A DNA stretch of 64,000 nucleotides from Chitinophaga sp. 180180018-3 (GTDB lineage: Bacteria; Bacteroidota; Bacteroidia; Chitinophagales; Chitinophagaceae), in assembly GCF_037893185.1 (NCBI RefSeq), contig NZ_CP140772.1, positions 2,666,001 through 2,730,000 on the forward strand. The letters are read 5' to 3'. The notes under the pieces are model-generated. The model did not search any database and was not told where the DNA came from. It saw only the letters and a list, made by a program, of their open reading frames with translations. Both the position numbers and the translations under genes were made by a program. Below, piece by piece: positions 46,025 through 55,376 of this stretch; position 1 is the first letter of the stretch; each line of letters opens with the position of its first letter.

Positions 46025-48214
46025 ATGCATATTAACACACAGAAATCTCTTGAACTATGGGCTGGGATTGAATGTACCATCAACAGGGTAGGAGAGCAGT
46101 ATTTTAATCAAATGGAGCGCAACGGACATCTGCACCGGATAGAAGATTTGGAACTGTTTGCTGCATTAGGTATTAAAAAAATCCGCTATCCGGTGTTGTG
46201 GGAGCAAATAGCAGAAGGGAATATAGCAGATGCCGATTGGACATGGGCAGATGAAAGGCTACATAAATTGAGAACACTGGGAATTGATCCCATCGTGGGT
46301 TTTGTGCATCATGGAAGCGGACCGCGTCATACCAGCCTGATAGATTCCGATTTTCCGGATAAACTGGCTACCTATGCAGCAGCATTTGCAGCAAGGTATC
46401 CCTGGGTAAAATATTATACTCCTGTTAATGAACCATTGACTACAGCCCGTTTTAGCGGTCTTTATGGTCATTGGTTCCCTCACGGAAAAAATAACAGGAT
46501 CTTCGCCCGGGCATTGCTGGTGCAATGCAGAGCAGTTGTTAAATCCATGAAGGCTATCAGGGAGTATATCCCGGATGCAAAGCTGGTACAAACAGAGGAT
46601 ATATGTAAAATATTCAGCACGCCATTGTTGGCTTACCAGGCAGCCTATGAAAATGAACGACGCTGGCTTAGCCTCGACCTGTTATGTGGTACTATTGACG
46701 AAACACACAAAATGTGGTCGATATTGCGGTCTTACGCTGTAAGTGAAGAAGAATTGAGGTGGTTCAGCCAACATCCTTGTCCGCCAGACATTATAGGCGT
46801 AAATCATTATCCTACCAGCAGCCGTTATCTTGATGAGCAATTCGATAATTACCCCAGTCATTACCATGGAGGAAATCCGGAACATAAATATGCCGATGTG
46901 GAGGCGCTAAGGAAGATTGATTATCAGGAAATGTCCCTGTACGCATTGCTAAAGGAAGTATGGGAAAGATATCAGTTACCCATCGCCATAACAGAGGCTC
47001 ATATATGCAGCGGACGTGAAGAGCAGTTGCGCTGGTTAAAGGAATTCTGGGATACAGGACAGTTATTATTTCGGGAAGGAGTAGATATCAGGGCTGTGAC
47101 TGCATGGGCTTTGTTGGGTTCTTTCGATTGGAACTCCCTGGTAACCAAAAACAATGGATTTTATGAATCAGGGGTCTTCGACATAAGAGGAGAATATCGC
47201 CGGCCTACTGCGCTGGTGGATTTAATGGTTTGCCTGGCGGCAAATAAAGTATTTGAACACCCCGTAATGGCTTTACAGGGCTTTTGGAGAAGAACGGGCA
47301 TGGCCCGGCTCCCTGATGTGACAGTAAATGATGCATGTTACACCGACAGCGGTATTGCGCCCCTCCTGATCATCGGGGCCACCGGTACCCTGGGACGTTT
47401 TTTTGCCCGGCACTGTGAGGCAAGACACATTCCATATCGGTTGGTTTCCAGAAAAGAATTGGATATTACCAATGCAGCAGAAATAAATAACCTTCTCTCG
47501 GAACATAGGCCCTGGGCTGTGGTAAATGCAGCGGGTTACGTGCAAATAGACGCAGCAGAGAGCAATGCTGCCCATTGTTTCCAGGTAAACGCTGTTGGCC
47601 CTGCATTACTGGCAGCAGCCTGCAAACGCTATAATGCACAGTTGCTTACCTTCTCATCTGATCAGGTATTTGACGGGATGTTAAACACCCCTTACCTGGA
47701 AAGGGATGTTGTACATCCGTTAAATATATACGGGAGAAGTAAGGCTGCCGCGGAAGAAATGGTGCAACAGATATTATCAGATGTACTCGTTATCCGTACC
47801 AGCGCTTTTTTCAGCCCCTGGGATTCACATAATTTCATTACAAAAGCATTGCAGACAGTTGCCAGGGGCGAACTCTTTTCGGCTGCAAATGATATTACCG
47901 TGTCTCCCACTTATGTCCCCGATCTGGTAGACACATGCCTGGATTTGTTGATAGATCGTGAATCGGGTATCAGGCATCTCGCAAATCAGGGTGCAGTTAC
48001 CTGGGCCAGTCTTGCACGATCAGCAACTTTGATGGCAGGTATGGATGCAGCCCTGATCCGGGAGGCAGCTGCCGATACTTTTATGTTACCTGCGCACCGG
48101 CCTCATTTCAGTGCCTTGTCAACTGAAAAAGGAATACTTATGCCAACACTGGAAGACGCCCTCAACAGGTATCATCTGGCGATCGGTTCCAGGTTTGCTG
48201 CCGCTGTATATTAA
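46025..48214 (+). CDS. GH1 glycosidase-like / RmlD-like reductase fusion
   Basis: 729 residues in two parts. Residues about 5-410 are a GH1-type TIM barrel with acid/base Glu136 in VNEP and nucleophile Glu324 in ITEAH. Residues about 440-725 are an extended SDR of the dTDP-4-dehydrorhamnose reductase type with GATGTLGRFF (about 448), NAAGYVQIDAAE, and the YGRSK catalytic pair. The glycosidase half has no signal peptide, so it would act in the cytoplasm, odd for a polymer-degrading enzyme. It may process a sugar intermediate made by the second half. I know fused proteins of this kind from bacterial glycan loci, but not their reaction. Confidence 0.88.
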   Translation: MHINTQKSLELWAGIECTINRVGEQYFNQMERNGHLHRIEDLELFAALGIKKIRYPVLWEQIAEGNIADADWTWADERLHKLRTLGIDPIVGFVHHGSGPRHTSLIDSDFPDKLATYAAAFAARYPWVKYYTPVNEPLTTARFSGLYGHWFPHGKNNRIFARALLVQCRAVVKSMKAIREYIPDAKLVQTEDICKIFSTPLLAYQAAYENERRWLSLDLLCGTIDETHKMWSILRSYAVSEEELRWFSQHPCPPDIIGVNHYPTSSRYLDEQFDNYPSHYHGGNPEHKYADVEALRKIDYQEMSLYALLKEVWERYQLPIAITEAHICSGREEQLRWLKEFWDTGQLLFREGVDIRAVTAWALLGSFDWNSLVTKNNGFYESGVFDIRGEYRRPTALVDLMVCLAANKVFEHPVMALQGFWRRTGMARLPDVTVNDACYTDSGIAPLLIIGATGTLGRFFARHCEARHIPYRLVSRKELDITNAAEINNLLSEHRPWAVVNAAGYVQIDAAESNAAHCFQVNAVGPALLAAACKRYNAQLLTFSSDQVFDGMLNTPYLERDVVHPLNIYGRSKAAAEEMVQQILSDVLVIRTSAFFSPWDSHNFITKALQTVARGELFSAANDITVSPTYVPDLVDTCLDLLIDRESGIRHLANQGAVTWASLARSATLMAGMDAALIREAAADTFMLPAHRPHFSALSTEKGILMPTLEDALNRYHLAIGSRFAAAVY

Positions 48215-48268
48215 GCACATATTTTTCTGATATCTCTATCCAGCATCGAAAATTTAACATTGACCCAT

Positions 48269-49168
48269 ATGAAAATTATTCAAAGTTTTTGGACCAGACC
48301 CTTTCTGCAGGCAAAAAAGTTGCTGGTAGGATCGAGACTAAACGGCGGCTGGCCCGAGCGAAAATATAATTATTATAGCATAGCCCTTAGCTACCATCAT
48401 TTGCGACGTCATTATCAACAGATGGAACTTGTAACAGATATGGTTGGGAAAGAGATTATCATAGATAAATTGGGACTTGCGTACGATCAGGTCACATTAG
48501 AATTAGATACGCTGGCAGATTACGATCCGGGATTATGGGCATTGGGTAAGATTTATACTTACCAAATTCAGAAAGAACCATTTCTACATGTTGATAATGA
48601 TATTTACATATGGAAGCCTTTTGATTCAAGGGTATCCGAGGCTGCATTAGTAGCACAGAATAGGGAGACGAGCACGGCGCATTATACAGAAACCTTCGCT
48701 GATATTTGCAAATATTTTCCATATGTGCCGGATTATATGAAAGTTATGAAGGATGAACCATATATACCTTGCGTAAATGCAGGAATTCTGGGTGGACAAA
48801 ACATTCCATTTTATCAGCAGTATACAGAAGAGGTTTTTGATTTTGTTGACAGAAACCATGACTATATACTGGAAAATATGGAACAGTTTAATAGTGCATG
48901 TGTGAATGTTGTATTTGAACAGGTGATATTTTATGCCTTATCCAAAGCTGCAGGGATAGATATTAGTTACATGTTCCCGTCCAGCAAGAATAACCCCAAT
49001 GGTATCGGGTTTTTACATGAAAAACATCTTCATAATGGCTATACTCATGCGCTGGGGTACTATAAGAACATGAGAATGGTTTACACAATGGTAGAGCATG
49101 AACTCAGAGAGCATCATAGAGAGTCTTATGATAAAATAAACTATCTCTTATCCGTATTGGAATTATAG
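48269..49168 (+). CDS. GT-A-like protein with DxD motif (DUF6734-like)
   Basis: 299 residues from ATG 48269 (an in-frame TTG at 48260 is less likely). FLHVDNDIYIWKPF resembles the DxD metal-binding loop of GT-A glycosyltransferases, and YIPCVNAGILGGQN resembles the acceptor-loop region. I recall this as an uncharacterised Bacteroidota family (probably DUF6734). No signal peptide. It follows the sugar genes after 54 nt and precedes the LanC-like gene by 17 nt, so it could act with either. Confidence 0.7.
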   Translation: MKIIQSFWTRPFLQAKKLLVGSRLNGGWPERKYNYYSIALSYHHLRRHYQQMELVTDMVGKEIIIDKLGLAYDQVTLELDTLADYDPGLWALGKIYTYQIQKEPFLHVDNDIYIWKPFDSRVSEAALVAQNRETSTAHYTETFADICKYFPYVPDYMKVMKDEPYIPCVNAGILGGQNIPFYQQYTEEVFDFVDRNHDYILENMEQFNSACVNVVFEQVIFYALSKAAGIDISYMFPSSKNNPNGIGFLHEKHLHNGYTHALGYYKNMRMVYTMVEHELREHHRESYDKINYLLSVLEL

Positions 49169-49185
49169 AATAACCCCGACATATT

Positions 49186-50943
49186 ATGACATACGATAGT
49201 GAAAAAATTTTAGACTATTGCTACACGCTTTTCCATACATTAGAAATGCGGAGTCAGAGCACCGCTATTGCTAATTTCTCCGGAAAGGTATCTGACAGAG
49301 GATGGTGTAATGCAGACAATATTCATTACGGCTATCTGGGTACCTTAATTTTTAAACTCCAGCTATATGAGGCAACGCTCGATCCTAAGGTCCTGAAGTC
49401 CTTATTGTTGCAACTGGAAGAACTAGAGTCTGGTCTACAGACTGTTAATACCTATAATTATTCTTTTGCCTTTGGCAGAATGGGCTTGGTTTATTTTTAT
49501 ATCCAGCTTCATCGTTGTATAAAAGAGAGAAGATATTTGTTATCTGCTCTTGAAATCGTTCGGCATTTATCAGAATCTCATTTAATTTATTTCTCTCTTT
49601 TAAGCGACTGTAGCGTTAATAATGGGGCGGCGGGAATACTGATGGTACTGATGGAGCTGTATATGGAAACAAAGGAAGATTGGTTACTTCCAATTTTTTC
49701 TCATTATTTGAATCGCATTATTCAACGTATAAGCATCACGGATACTGGCCTAAGCTGGACGCCACCGGGAACAGCCATAGCAGAACTTGACCGCCTGACC
49801 CGGGATACCGAAATAACCGCCGTGCTTCTGGCGATAGCGCATCTGTTTTCGACAGATCATCTGCGGTTGTTAATGAATAATGCACAACCATGTCAGCCCG
49901 ACGCAGGATCCTTTGATAATATCCTTTATGAACTGGCATATCAGCAAACAAAATCAGATAGCAACAGGCAATATTTTGCAGGCGTATTATTACTTGAGGC
50001 ATATGAATTGAACCACAAAGAGGGGTATCTGGAGTTACCTGCAGATCTGGTATCGGAGTATCTCAGGCTTCCATTGACTCAGGATGGAGACTATTCCCTG
50101 GCTTCCGGCTACTGCGGGAAAGCCTATTTCCTGCTTAGGTGGCTGATGTCGGGGAAATCGAAATTGTCTAATGTTTTCTTTCCTGCTACGTATATATATG
50201 ACCAACCTGCCGTAATGGATAACATTCCGGAATTCCTCGATGAATATAAGGTCCATGATATAATAATGGACGCTCAGCTCAGAGTATCTTACAAGAACTG
50301 GGATGAGCAGCAGCGGGAAGAGATCAGGAAGGAAATTTTTGGAGGTCAAAAAAGGATTACATTGAGTTTATTTGCAGATCTTAACTCTAAATATGACTTA
50401 GCGGCCGATCTGGCCTTGCTTCGTGCTCGTTTTACACTGACCGCTAACACACCTGAAGAGGAATTTGACGACGTGTTAGCTACTGCGAAGATCATTACTT
50501 TAGATCAGGAGATATTCATGCAGATACCGTTCTGTGTGGCTGCAAATACTATAATAATTGATGAACCGGTCATCAGTGCAGACATGAGAATCTCTCCAGC
50601 TGAAATATCAGATTTTTTTGCCAAATTTGGATCTAAATCAATGGTATGCCGGATGGGAGATGAAGAGAGGCTTGATATTAAAGTGCTGAATTTATCAAAG
50701 CTGATTTTTGATAACCTCCGGGTACCCTGCACAGGCAACGAGATCAGCAGGAGGATAACCGAATTCACGATGTCGCAGAAGCCGGAAATACAGGCAATTA
50801 TTTGCAGGGAGTTTAAGACAACGCCGGAACAGCTGGAGCTGTATATCAAAACAATGGTTTTTGAAGCTATCAAATCCTTTATGGGAGAAGGCATGATAGA
50901 GGTGGCGCAAAAGGATACTTTTTCTCCGACATATGAAGCGTAA
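49186..50943 (+). CDS. LanC-like protein with C-terminal extension
   Basis: 585 residues. The first 400 or so show repeated helix pairs with Gly-rich turns (HYGYLG, SFAFGRMGL, NNGAAGI, LASGYCGKAYFLL), like the alpha/alpha-toroid of LanC cyclases. I cannot find the canonical zinc ligands (a GWCYG-like Cys and a CHG pair), so catalysis is doubtful. The C-terminal 180 residues end in a helical winged-helix-like stretch (LSKLIFDNL...GNEISRRITEF...SFMGEGMIE) that faintly resembles PqqD/RRE peptide-binding domains. No precursor peptide or dehydratase gene is visible. It could be a fold relative used in tailoring or a remnant of a RiPP locus. Family call moderate, function unknown. Confidence 0.6.
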   Translation: MTYDSEKILDYCYTLFHTLEMRSQSTAIANFSGKVSDRGWCNADNIHYGYLGTLIFKLQLYEATLDPKVLKSLLLQLEELESGLQTVNTYNYSFAFGRMGLVYFYIQLHRCIKERRYLLSALEIVRHLSESHLIYFSLLSDCSVNNGAAGILMVLMELYMETKEDWLLPIFSHYLNRIIQRISITDTGLSWTPPGTAIAELDRLTRDTEITAVLLAIAHLFSTDHLRLLMNNAQPCQPDAGSFDNILYELAYQQTKSDSNRQYFAGVLLLEAYELNHKEGYLELPADLVSEYLRLPLTQDGDYSLASGYCGKAYFLLRWLMSGKSKLSNVFFPATYIYDQPAVMDNIPEFLDEYKVHDIIMDAQLRVSYKNWDEQQREEIRKEIFGGQKRITLSLFADLNSKYDLAADLALLRARFTLTANTPEEEFDDVLATAKIITLDQEIFMQIPFCVAANTIIIDEPVISADMRISPAEISDFFAKFGSKSMVCRMGDEERLDIKVLNLSKLIFDNLRVPCTGNEISRRITEFTMSQKPEIQAIICREFKTTPEQLELYIKTMVFEAIKSFMGEGMIEVAQKDTFSPTYEA

Positions 50944-51107
50944 TGCCCGATTACGGATAACAAATGTATCGAAATCGAACATATATTATTTTTATATATT
51001 TTTAAAACATTTATTATTTATGTGTTAACTAACTGGCACTCCTTTGGCTGTTTGCGGATACATTGATTTGTTTTAGCCTTATTGATCCTGTAAAATTGTA
51101 CTATGCT
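50944..51107. other. AT-rich intergenic gap ending the long + strand operon
   Basis: This 164-nt stretch is the largest gap so far on the + strand and is very AT-rich, with a run of TTTATATATTTTT type. I see no convincing hairpin terminator. A promoter for the permease gene probably lies here (TTTG at 51043 and TTGATTTG at 51063 resemble Bacteroidota -33/-7 elements), but the spacing is too short for confidence. Confidence 0.4.
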
Positions 51108-53489
51108 ATGTTTAAAAACTATCTGAAAATAGCCCGAAGGAATCTGTTAAAAAATAAAGCATATGCTATTATTAATATAGCTGGATTGGGAGCAGGTATG
51201 GCGATTGTTATATTGATTGGATTGTGGGAATGGGATGAGCTGACTTTTGATCATTATCACAGTAACCATGCGGAGCTTGCGCAGATAATGGATACACAAA
51301 GCTTTAATGGTGAAATCAATACGGGAACAGCGATAGCCCTTCCTTTAAAAAAGGAACTGCAATCTGTTTACGGTGGTCATTTCAAAGCCTTGTCGCTTGC
51401 TTCCTGGAATAATGCGCATATACTGGCGGCGGGAGACAAGAAGATTTCTCAGTCGGGCATGTGGGTAGAGCCGGACTTTCCTGCAATGCTCACTTTAAAA
51501 ATGGTGAGCGGAAGTTTGGATGCGCTGAAAGATCCATCTTCAATGATCATTGCCAGTTCCGTGGCAAAATCCCTGTTTGGTGAACAGGATCCGATTAATC
51601 AGCTGGTGAGACTGGATAATCAGACAGACATGAAAGTTGCCGGTGTTTATGAAGATCTGCCATATAACACGTCTTTTTACAACACTAAATTTCTGTTACC
51701 CTGGAACAAATATTTAACAGTCGCCTTTTGGCTGAAAGATTTAGAGTCGAGATGGGATACACATTGTGCGCAACTGTTTGTTCAGTTAAATAGCCATACT
51801 TCTCCTGAAAAAATAACTGCTGCCGTGAAGAATATTATGTCTGCACACCTGGATGCTACCGCCGGTAATAAGGAGGAAATTCTGTTGCATCCGATGGATG
51901 ACTGGCACCTGCATAGTGAGTTTAAAAACGGAAAAGCAAATGGCGGACGCATACAGTTTGTATGGCTTTTCGGTATTATAGGAGGGTTTGTGCTGTTGCT
52001 GGCTTGTATCAATTTTATGAATCTCTCCACCGCGAAGAGCGAAAAACGCGCCAGAGAAGTTGGTGTCCGAAAAGCCAGTGGGTCTACTCAGCAACAGCTG
52101 ATTTCACAATTTTTAATAGAATCACTGCTTGTTGCATTTGTCGCTTTTTCATTATCTGTATTGCTGGTACAGCTATTATTGCCAGTATTTAATACGCTGG
52201 CAGATAAACAAATAAGTACCCCGTTATTAAATCCACAGTTTTGGATGATAACAGTAGCATTTACAATATTTACCGGGCTTCTGGCTGGTAGTTATCCGGC
52301 ATTCTATCTCTCAGGTTTTGAGCCGGTGAAAGTGTTGAAAGGTACATTCAAACCAGGCCGGCATGCTTCTCTTCCCCGAAAAGTACTGGTTGTATTACAA
52401 TTCACGGTTTCTGTTGCACTGATAATAGGCACACTGATCGTTTACAAGCAGATCAAATTTACACAAAACCGACCTGTGGGATACGCCCGCGAAGGACTGA
52501 TAATGTCGGGTATTGGAATGCCGGAGTTTTACCGTCATTATGATGCTATCAGAAATGATCTCTTACAAAGCGGCGTTGCAGATAATGCGGCAGCATCTAA
52601 CAGCCCCGCTACAGACGTACAGGATGCGCAGATGGGTTTTGAATGGAAAGATAAAGACCCCGATTCCAAACCGCTTTTTGGTATGGTGAATGTAACGCAT
52701 GATTATGGGAAAACAATAAACTGGGAAATGAAGGAAGGCCGTGATTTTTCAAGATCTTTTCCTTCAGATACCGGTACATTTATTTTGAATGAAGCAGCAG
52801 TAAAAGTCACGGGACTGAAACATCCCATAGGTGAAATAATCCGATGGAAAGGAAAAGAGCATGTGATCACAGGTGTGGTGAAAGATATGGTAACAGGCTC
52901 TCCTTATAAGGCTACACAACCTGTTATTTTCATGCTGGATTACGGATGGCTGAATGTTATGACAATACATTTAAAGCCCAACATACCTATACGGGGCGCA
53001 TTGGCCAGGATAATTCCTATATTTAACAAGTATAATCCTGATAGCCCATTTGAGTATCAATTTGTGGATGAAGAATATGCAAAGAAATTTTCTGATGAAG
53101 AACGTATTGGTAAAATGGCTACCTTTTTTACAGTACTGGCTATTTTTATTTCCTGCCTGGGTTTATTTGGTTTGGCATCATTTGTAGCCGAACAACGAAA
53201 AAAAGAAATCACTGTCCGGAAAATACTGGGTGCTTCTGTATTCAGTTTGTGGGAAATGCTATCGAAGGATTTCGTTATGTTGGTGATGACTTCCTGTTTT
53301 ATCGCAATACCAATGTCCTGGTATTTTCTGGATCGTTGGTTACAAAAGTATGAATATCGTACACAGATATCCTGGTGGATCTTTGGGGTAGCGGTATTGG
53401 CATCATTGATTATTACCCTTTTAACAGTGAGCTTCCAGGCTATCAAAGCAGCACTGAAAGATCCCGTAAAAAGTTTAAGGTCCGAATAA
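51108..53489 (+). CDS. MacB/FtsX-family ABC transporter permease
   Basis: 793 residues from ATG 51108, which begins MFKNYLKIARRNLLKNK, the usual start of this family; the in-frame TTG at 51063 adds a poor N-terminus. Order: N-terminal TM helix, periplasmic MacB-type domain (about 45-270), FtsX TM block (about 275-420, with INFMNLSTAKSEKRAREVGVRKA), second periplasmic domain, final FtsX block (about 665-793, with ISCLGLFGLASF and KEITVRKILGAS). These permeases pair with a separate ATPase and usually export peptides or respond to envelope stress. No ATPase gene is adjacent. It may serve resistance to the cluster product, but such genes are common in Chitinophaga. Confidence 0.93.
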   Translation: MFKNYLKIARRNLLKNKAYAIINIAGLGAGMAIVILIGLWEWDELTFDHYHSNHAELAQIMDTQSFNGEINTGTAIALPLKKELQSVYGGHFKALSLASWNNAHILAAGDKKISQSGMWVEPDFPAMLTLKMVSGSLDALKDPSSMIIASSVAKSLFGEQDPINQLVRLDNQTDMKVAGVYEDLPYNTSFYNTKFLLPWNKYLTVAFWLKDLESRWDTHCAQLFVQLNSHTSPEKITAAVKNIMSAHLDATAGNKEEILLHPMDDWHLHSEFKNGKANGGRIQFVWLFGIIGGFVLLLACINFMNLSTAKSEKRAREVGVRKASGSTQQQLISQFLIESLLVAFVAFSLSVLLVQLLLPVFNTLADKQISTPLLNPQFWMITVAFTIFTGLLAGSYPAFYLSGFEPVKVLKGTFKPGRHASLPRKVLVVLQFTVSVALIIGTLIVYKQIKFTQNRPVGYAREGLIMSGIGMPEFYRHYDAIRNDLLQSGVADNAAASNSPATDVQDAQMGFEWKDKDPDSKPLFGMVNVTHDYGKTINWEMKEGRDFSRSFPSDTGTFILNEAAVKVTGLKHPIGEIIRWKGKEHVITGVVKDMVTGSPYKATQPVIFMLDYGWLNVMTIHLKPNIPIRGALARIIPIFNKYNPDSPFEYQFVDEEYAKKFSDEERIGKMATFFTVLAIFISCLGLFGLASFVAEQRKKEITVRKILGASVFSLWEMLSKDFVMLVMTSCFIAIPMSWYFLDRWLQKYEYRTQISWWIFGVAVLASLIITLLTVSFQAIKAALKDPVKSLRSE

Positions 53490-53498
53490 TTATACATA

Positions 53499-53538
53499 AA
53501 GTAACGCTGATAATTCACGGAGGTTATCAGCGTTACTT
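53499..53538. terminator. Bidirectional terminator (perfect 15-bp inverted repeat)
   Basis: AAGTAACGCTGATAA at 53499-53513 is exactly inverted at 53524-53538 with a 10-base loop. It lies between the convergent ends of the + strand permease gene and the - strand C-domain gene, and the last base of the repeat touches the latter's stop codon. The A-rich/T-rich ends of the stem allow it to work in both directions. Confidence 0.85.
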
Positions 53539-55148
53539 CAAGCCTCCTGATAAACTACGTCGTCTATAGCTATATCCGGATTGCTCATACAAAGGATCAT
53601 TAAATTGAGGAAATCGTCAAATAGAGTAACAATAGTCTCTTGTGAATATATATTAATGTCGTAGTGACATGTGAATTCCACCCCATTGGTATATAACTGC
53701 AGATACATGTCAATATCAAAATGGCCGAATACGGTGTGCTGGAGATGCCTGGGCGAGAAGTCGGTTAGCGCCTCATTAGGCAATGCGGGCAGCATATTCA
53801 GATATATTGTATTAATTGCATTGAATGGAATATCCATGTCGTCCAGCATCTTAGACATTGTATAATATTTGAAAGTAGAGGCAACCGTACTACTGATAAT
53901 CGAATCACTTAGCAGATCATTAAAGTTGCTACAGCCATTCACTTTATTACGTACCAGGATTGTATTCACAAAACAACCAATCAGTTTTTGTAGCACCGGT
54001 CGGTCCCTGATGGCTACTAATGAACCAATTACAATGTCTTTTAATCTGGTTTTCTTATAAATAAGTATATTTAGTGCACAGATCATTATCGGGTAAATGG
54101 TAACAGATCTGTTTTTACACACTTCCTTCAACTTCAGGAAATTATCGCCGGATATAGTAAACCTGTATGATCTTGCCTCCGTTCTACCGGCTTTATCTAC
54201 TACACCATAAAATGCACTGATGGTCTCTTCCGAGTCATTTATCAGATAAGGTGCTATTCTTCTCTTTAAAGATTCCCGGTAATAAGAATCGCTCAATTTA
54301 AATTTCCCGTAGAAAGTAGACAAGTTTTCCGTTGGAAACCTGGTGTCATTTTCTGAACACCAGTACTTTTCAAAATCCTTTTTAAGATCCTGTCTTTGCA
54401 GACTATTTTCCCAAGCAGAGAAATCTTTGTATTGTATTTCAGGCAATTCCGTGTTATAGTCTTTTCGCTGCGCCAACGCGGAGTAAATAGTCAAAAACTC
54501 TCTTCTGAAAATTATCTTGGAGAAGCCATCAAAGATGGAATGGGATATATTAAACAGAATGAAATTCCGGTTATTTCCATCTGTCAGAACAGTAAAATAG
54601 TAATAAGGCTCATCTCCATATTCAAATATATGATGGGTGGCTTTGTTGGTATGTTCCCGGATCATCCTCAGTTTTTCTTCTTCTGTGTGATGACTGATGT
54701 CCACAATTGTAAGAAGTGATGTCAGAGATACCTCGGGTAGTATTTTTTGTTTAACAGTAAGTGTGGTAGTGCTGAAAACTGCTACTGTTCTTAGTATTTC
54801 ATGTTTTTTGATAATTATTTCACAGGTTTTTCTGAAAATATCCTCTCGAAAGTCCGGTAGATCGTATGTGATAATCACATTGAATGGCACATGTTTTTTT
54901 TCAAGAAAATAGCCTGTCCAGAAATGTTTTAACGCCGCAGAGGGCTCATATAAGGCGGATTTTTGTGCCGGATGAATCGGTGTTATATATGGGTTCCTGG
55001 CGAACCATGCCGACCAGGTGCAAATATTTGTTTTTTGCGATAGTAATATTTTACGTCTTTCCATTTCATCGCCAGCTGGCAGGGGCGCTTGAAGTTGTGA
55101 ATCGATGAATTGGAGTACATTATCAAGTTGCAGCTTTTCAAATGTCAT
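53538..55148 (-). CDS. Standalone NRPS condensation-domain protein
   Basis: 536 residues. After a 50-residue N-terminal extension there is one C-domain fold: ITPIHPAQKSALYE (C1-like), KKHEILRT (C2-like), NISHSIFDGFS with His203 as the catalytic second His of HHxxxDG (the first His is Ser), and later IGCFVNTILVRN (C5-like). No A or T domain. Free C domains can transfer a starter acyl group, join chains in trans, or release products by condensation or cyclization. It lies on the strand opposite the assembly line, 10 kb past the thioesterase, but it is the only other NRPS-type gene in view. Confidence 0.85.
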   Translation of the reverse strand: MTFEKLQLDNVLQFIDSQLQAPLPAGDEMERRKILLSQKTNICTWSAWFARNPYITPIHPAQKSALYEPSAALKHFWTGYFLEKKHVPFNVIITYDLPDFREDIFRKTCEIIIKKHEILRTVAVFSTTTLTVKQKILPEVSLTSLLTIVDISHHTEEEKLRMIREHTNKATHHIFEYGDEPYYYFTVLTDGNNRNFILFNISHSIFDGFSKIIFRREFLTIYSALAQRKDYNTELPEIQYKDFSAWENSLQRQDLKKDFEKYWCSENDTRFPTENLSTFYGKFKLSDSYYRESLKRRIAPYLINDSEETISAFYGVVDKAGRTEARSYRFTISGDNFLKLKEVCKNRSVTIYPIMICALNILIYKKTRLKDIVIGSLVAIRDRPVLQKLIGCFVNTILVRNKVNGCSNFNDLLSDSIISSTVASTFKYYTMSKMLDDMDIPFNAINTIYLNMLPALPNEALTDFSPRHLQHTVFGHFDIDMYLQLYTNGVEFTCHYDINIYSQETIVTLFDDFLNLMILCMSNPDIAIDDVVYQEA

Positions 55149-55376
55149 ACTGATGTGTTGAGTTTTGGAAGATAGTGGGTATGCCAGCCTTTGTTGGGTA
55201 ACAGGCGTGGCGTAAAGTACTGTCTGATATTATTTGTAATAATATAACTTTTTGATTGAATAATAAAATGTATACGGGGAGAAGTATGACCAGGCTGCCT
55301 TCATCGTATGTATCATAAACTGACAAGTAAAACAGAAGCATCAACCAAACAAGACTGAGAAATGAAAGACATTCGA

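Noticed and set aside
49186..50943. Complete lanthipeptide locus
   Set aside because: Only a LanC-like protein is present; no dehydratase, precursor or peptidase-containing transporter can be found nearby.
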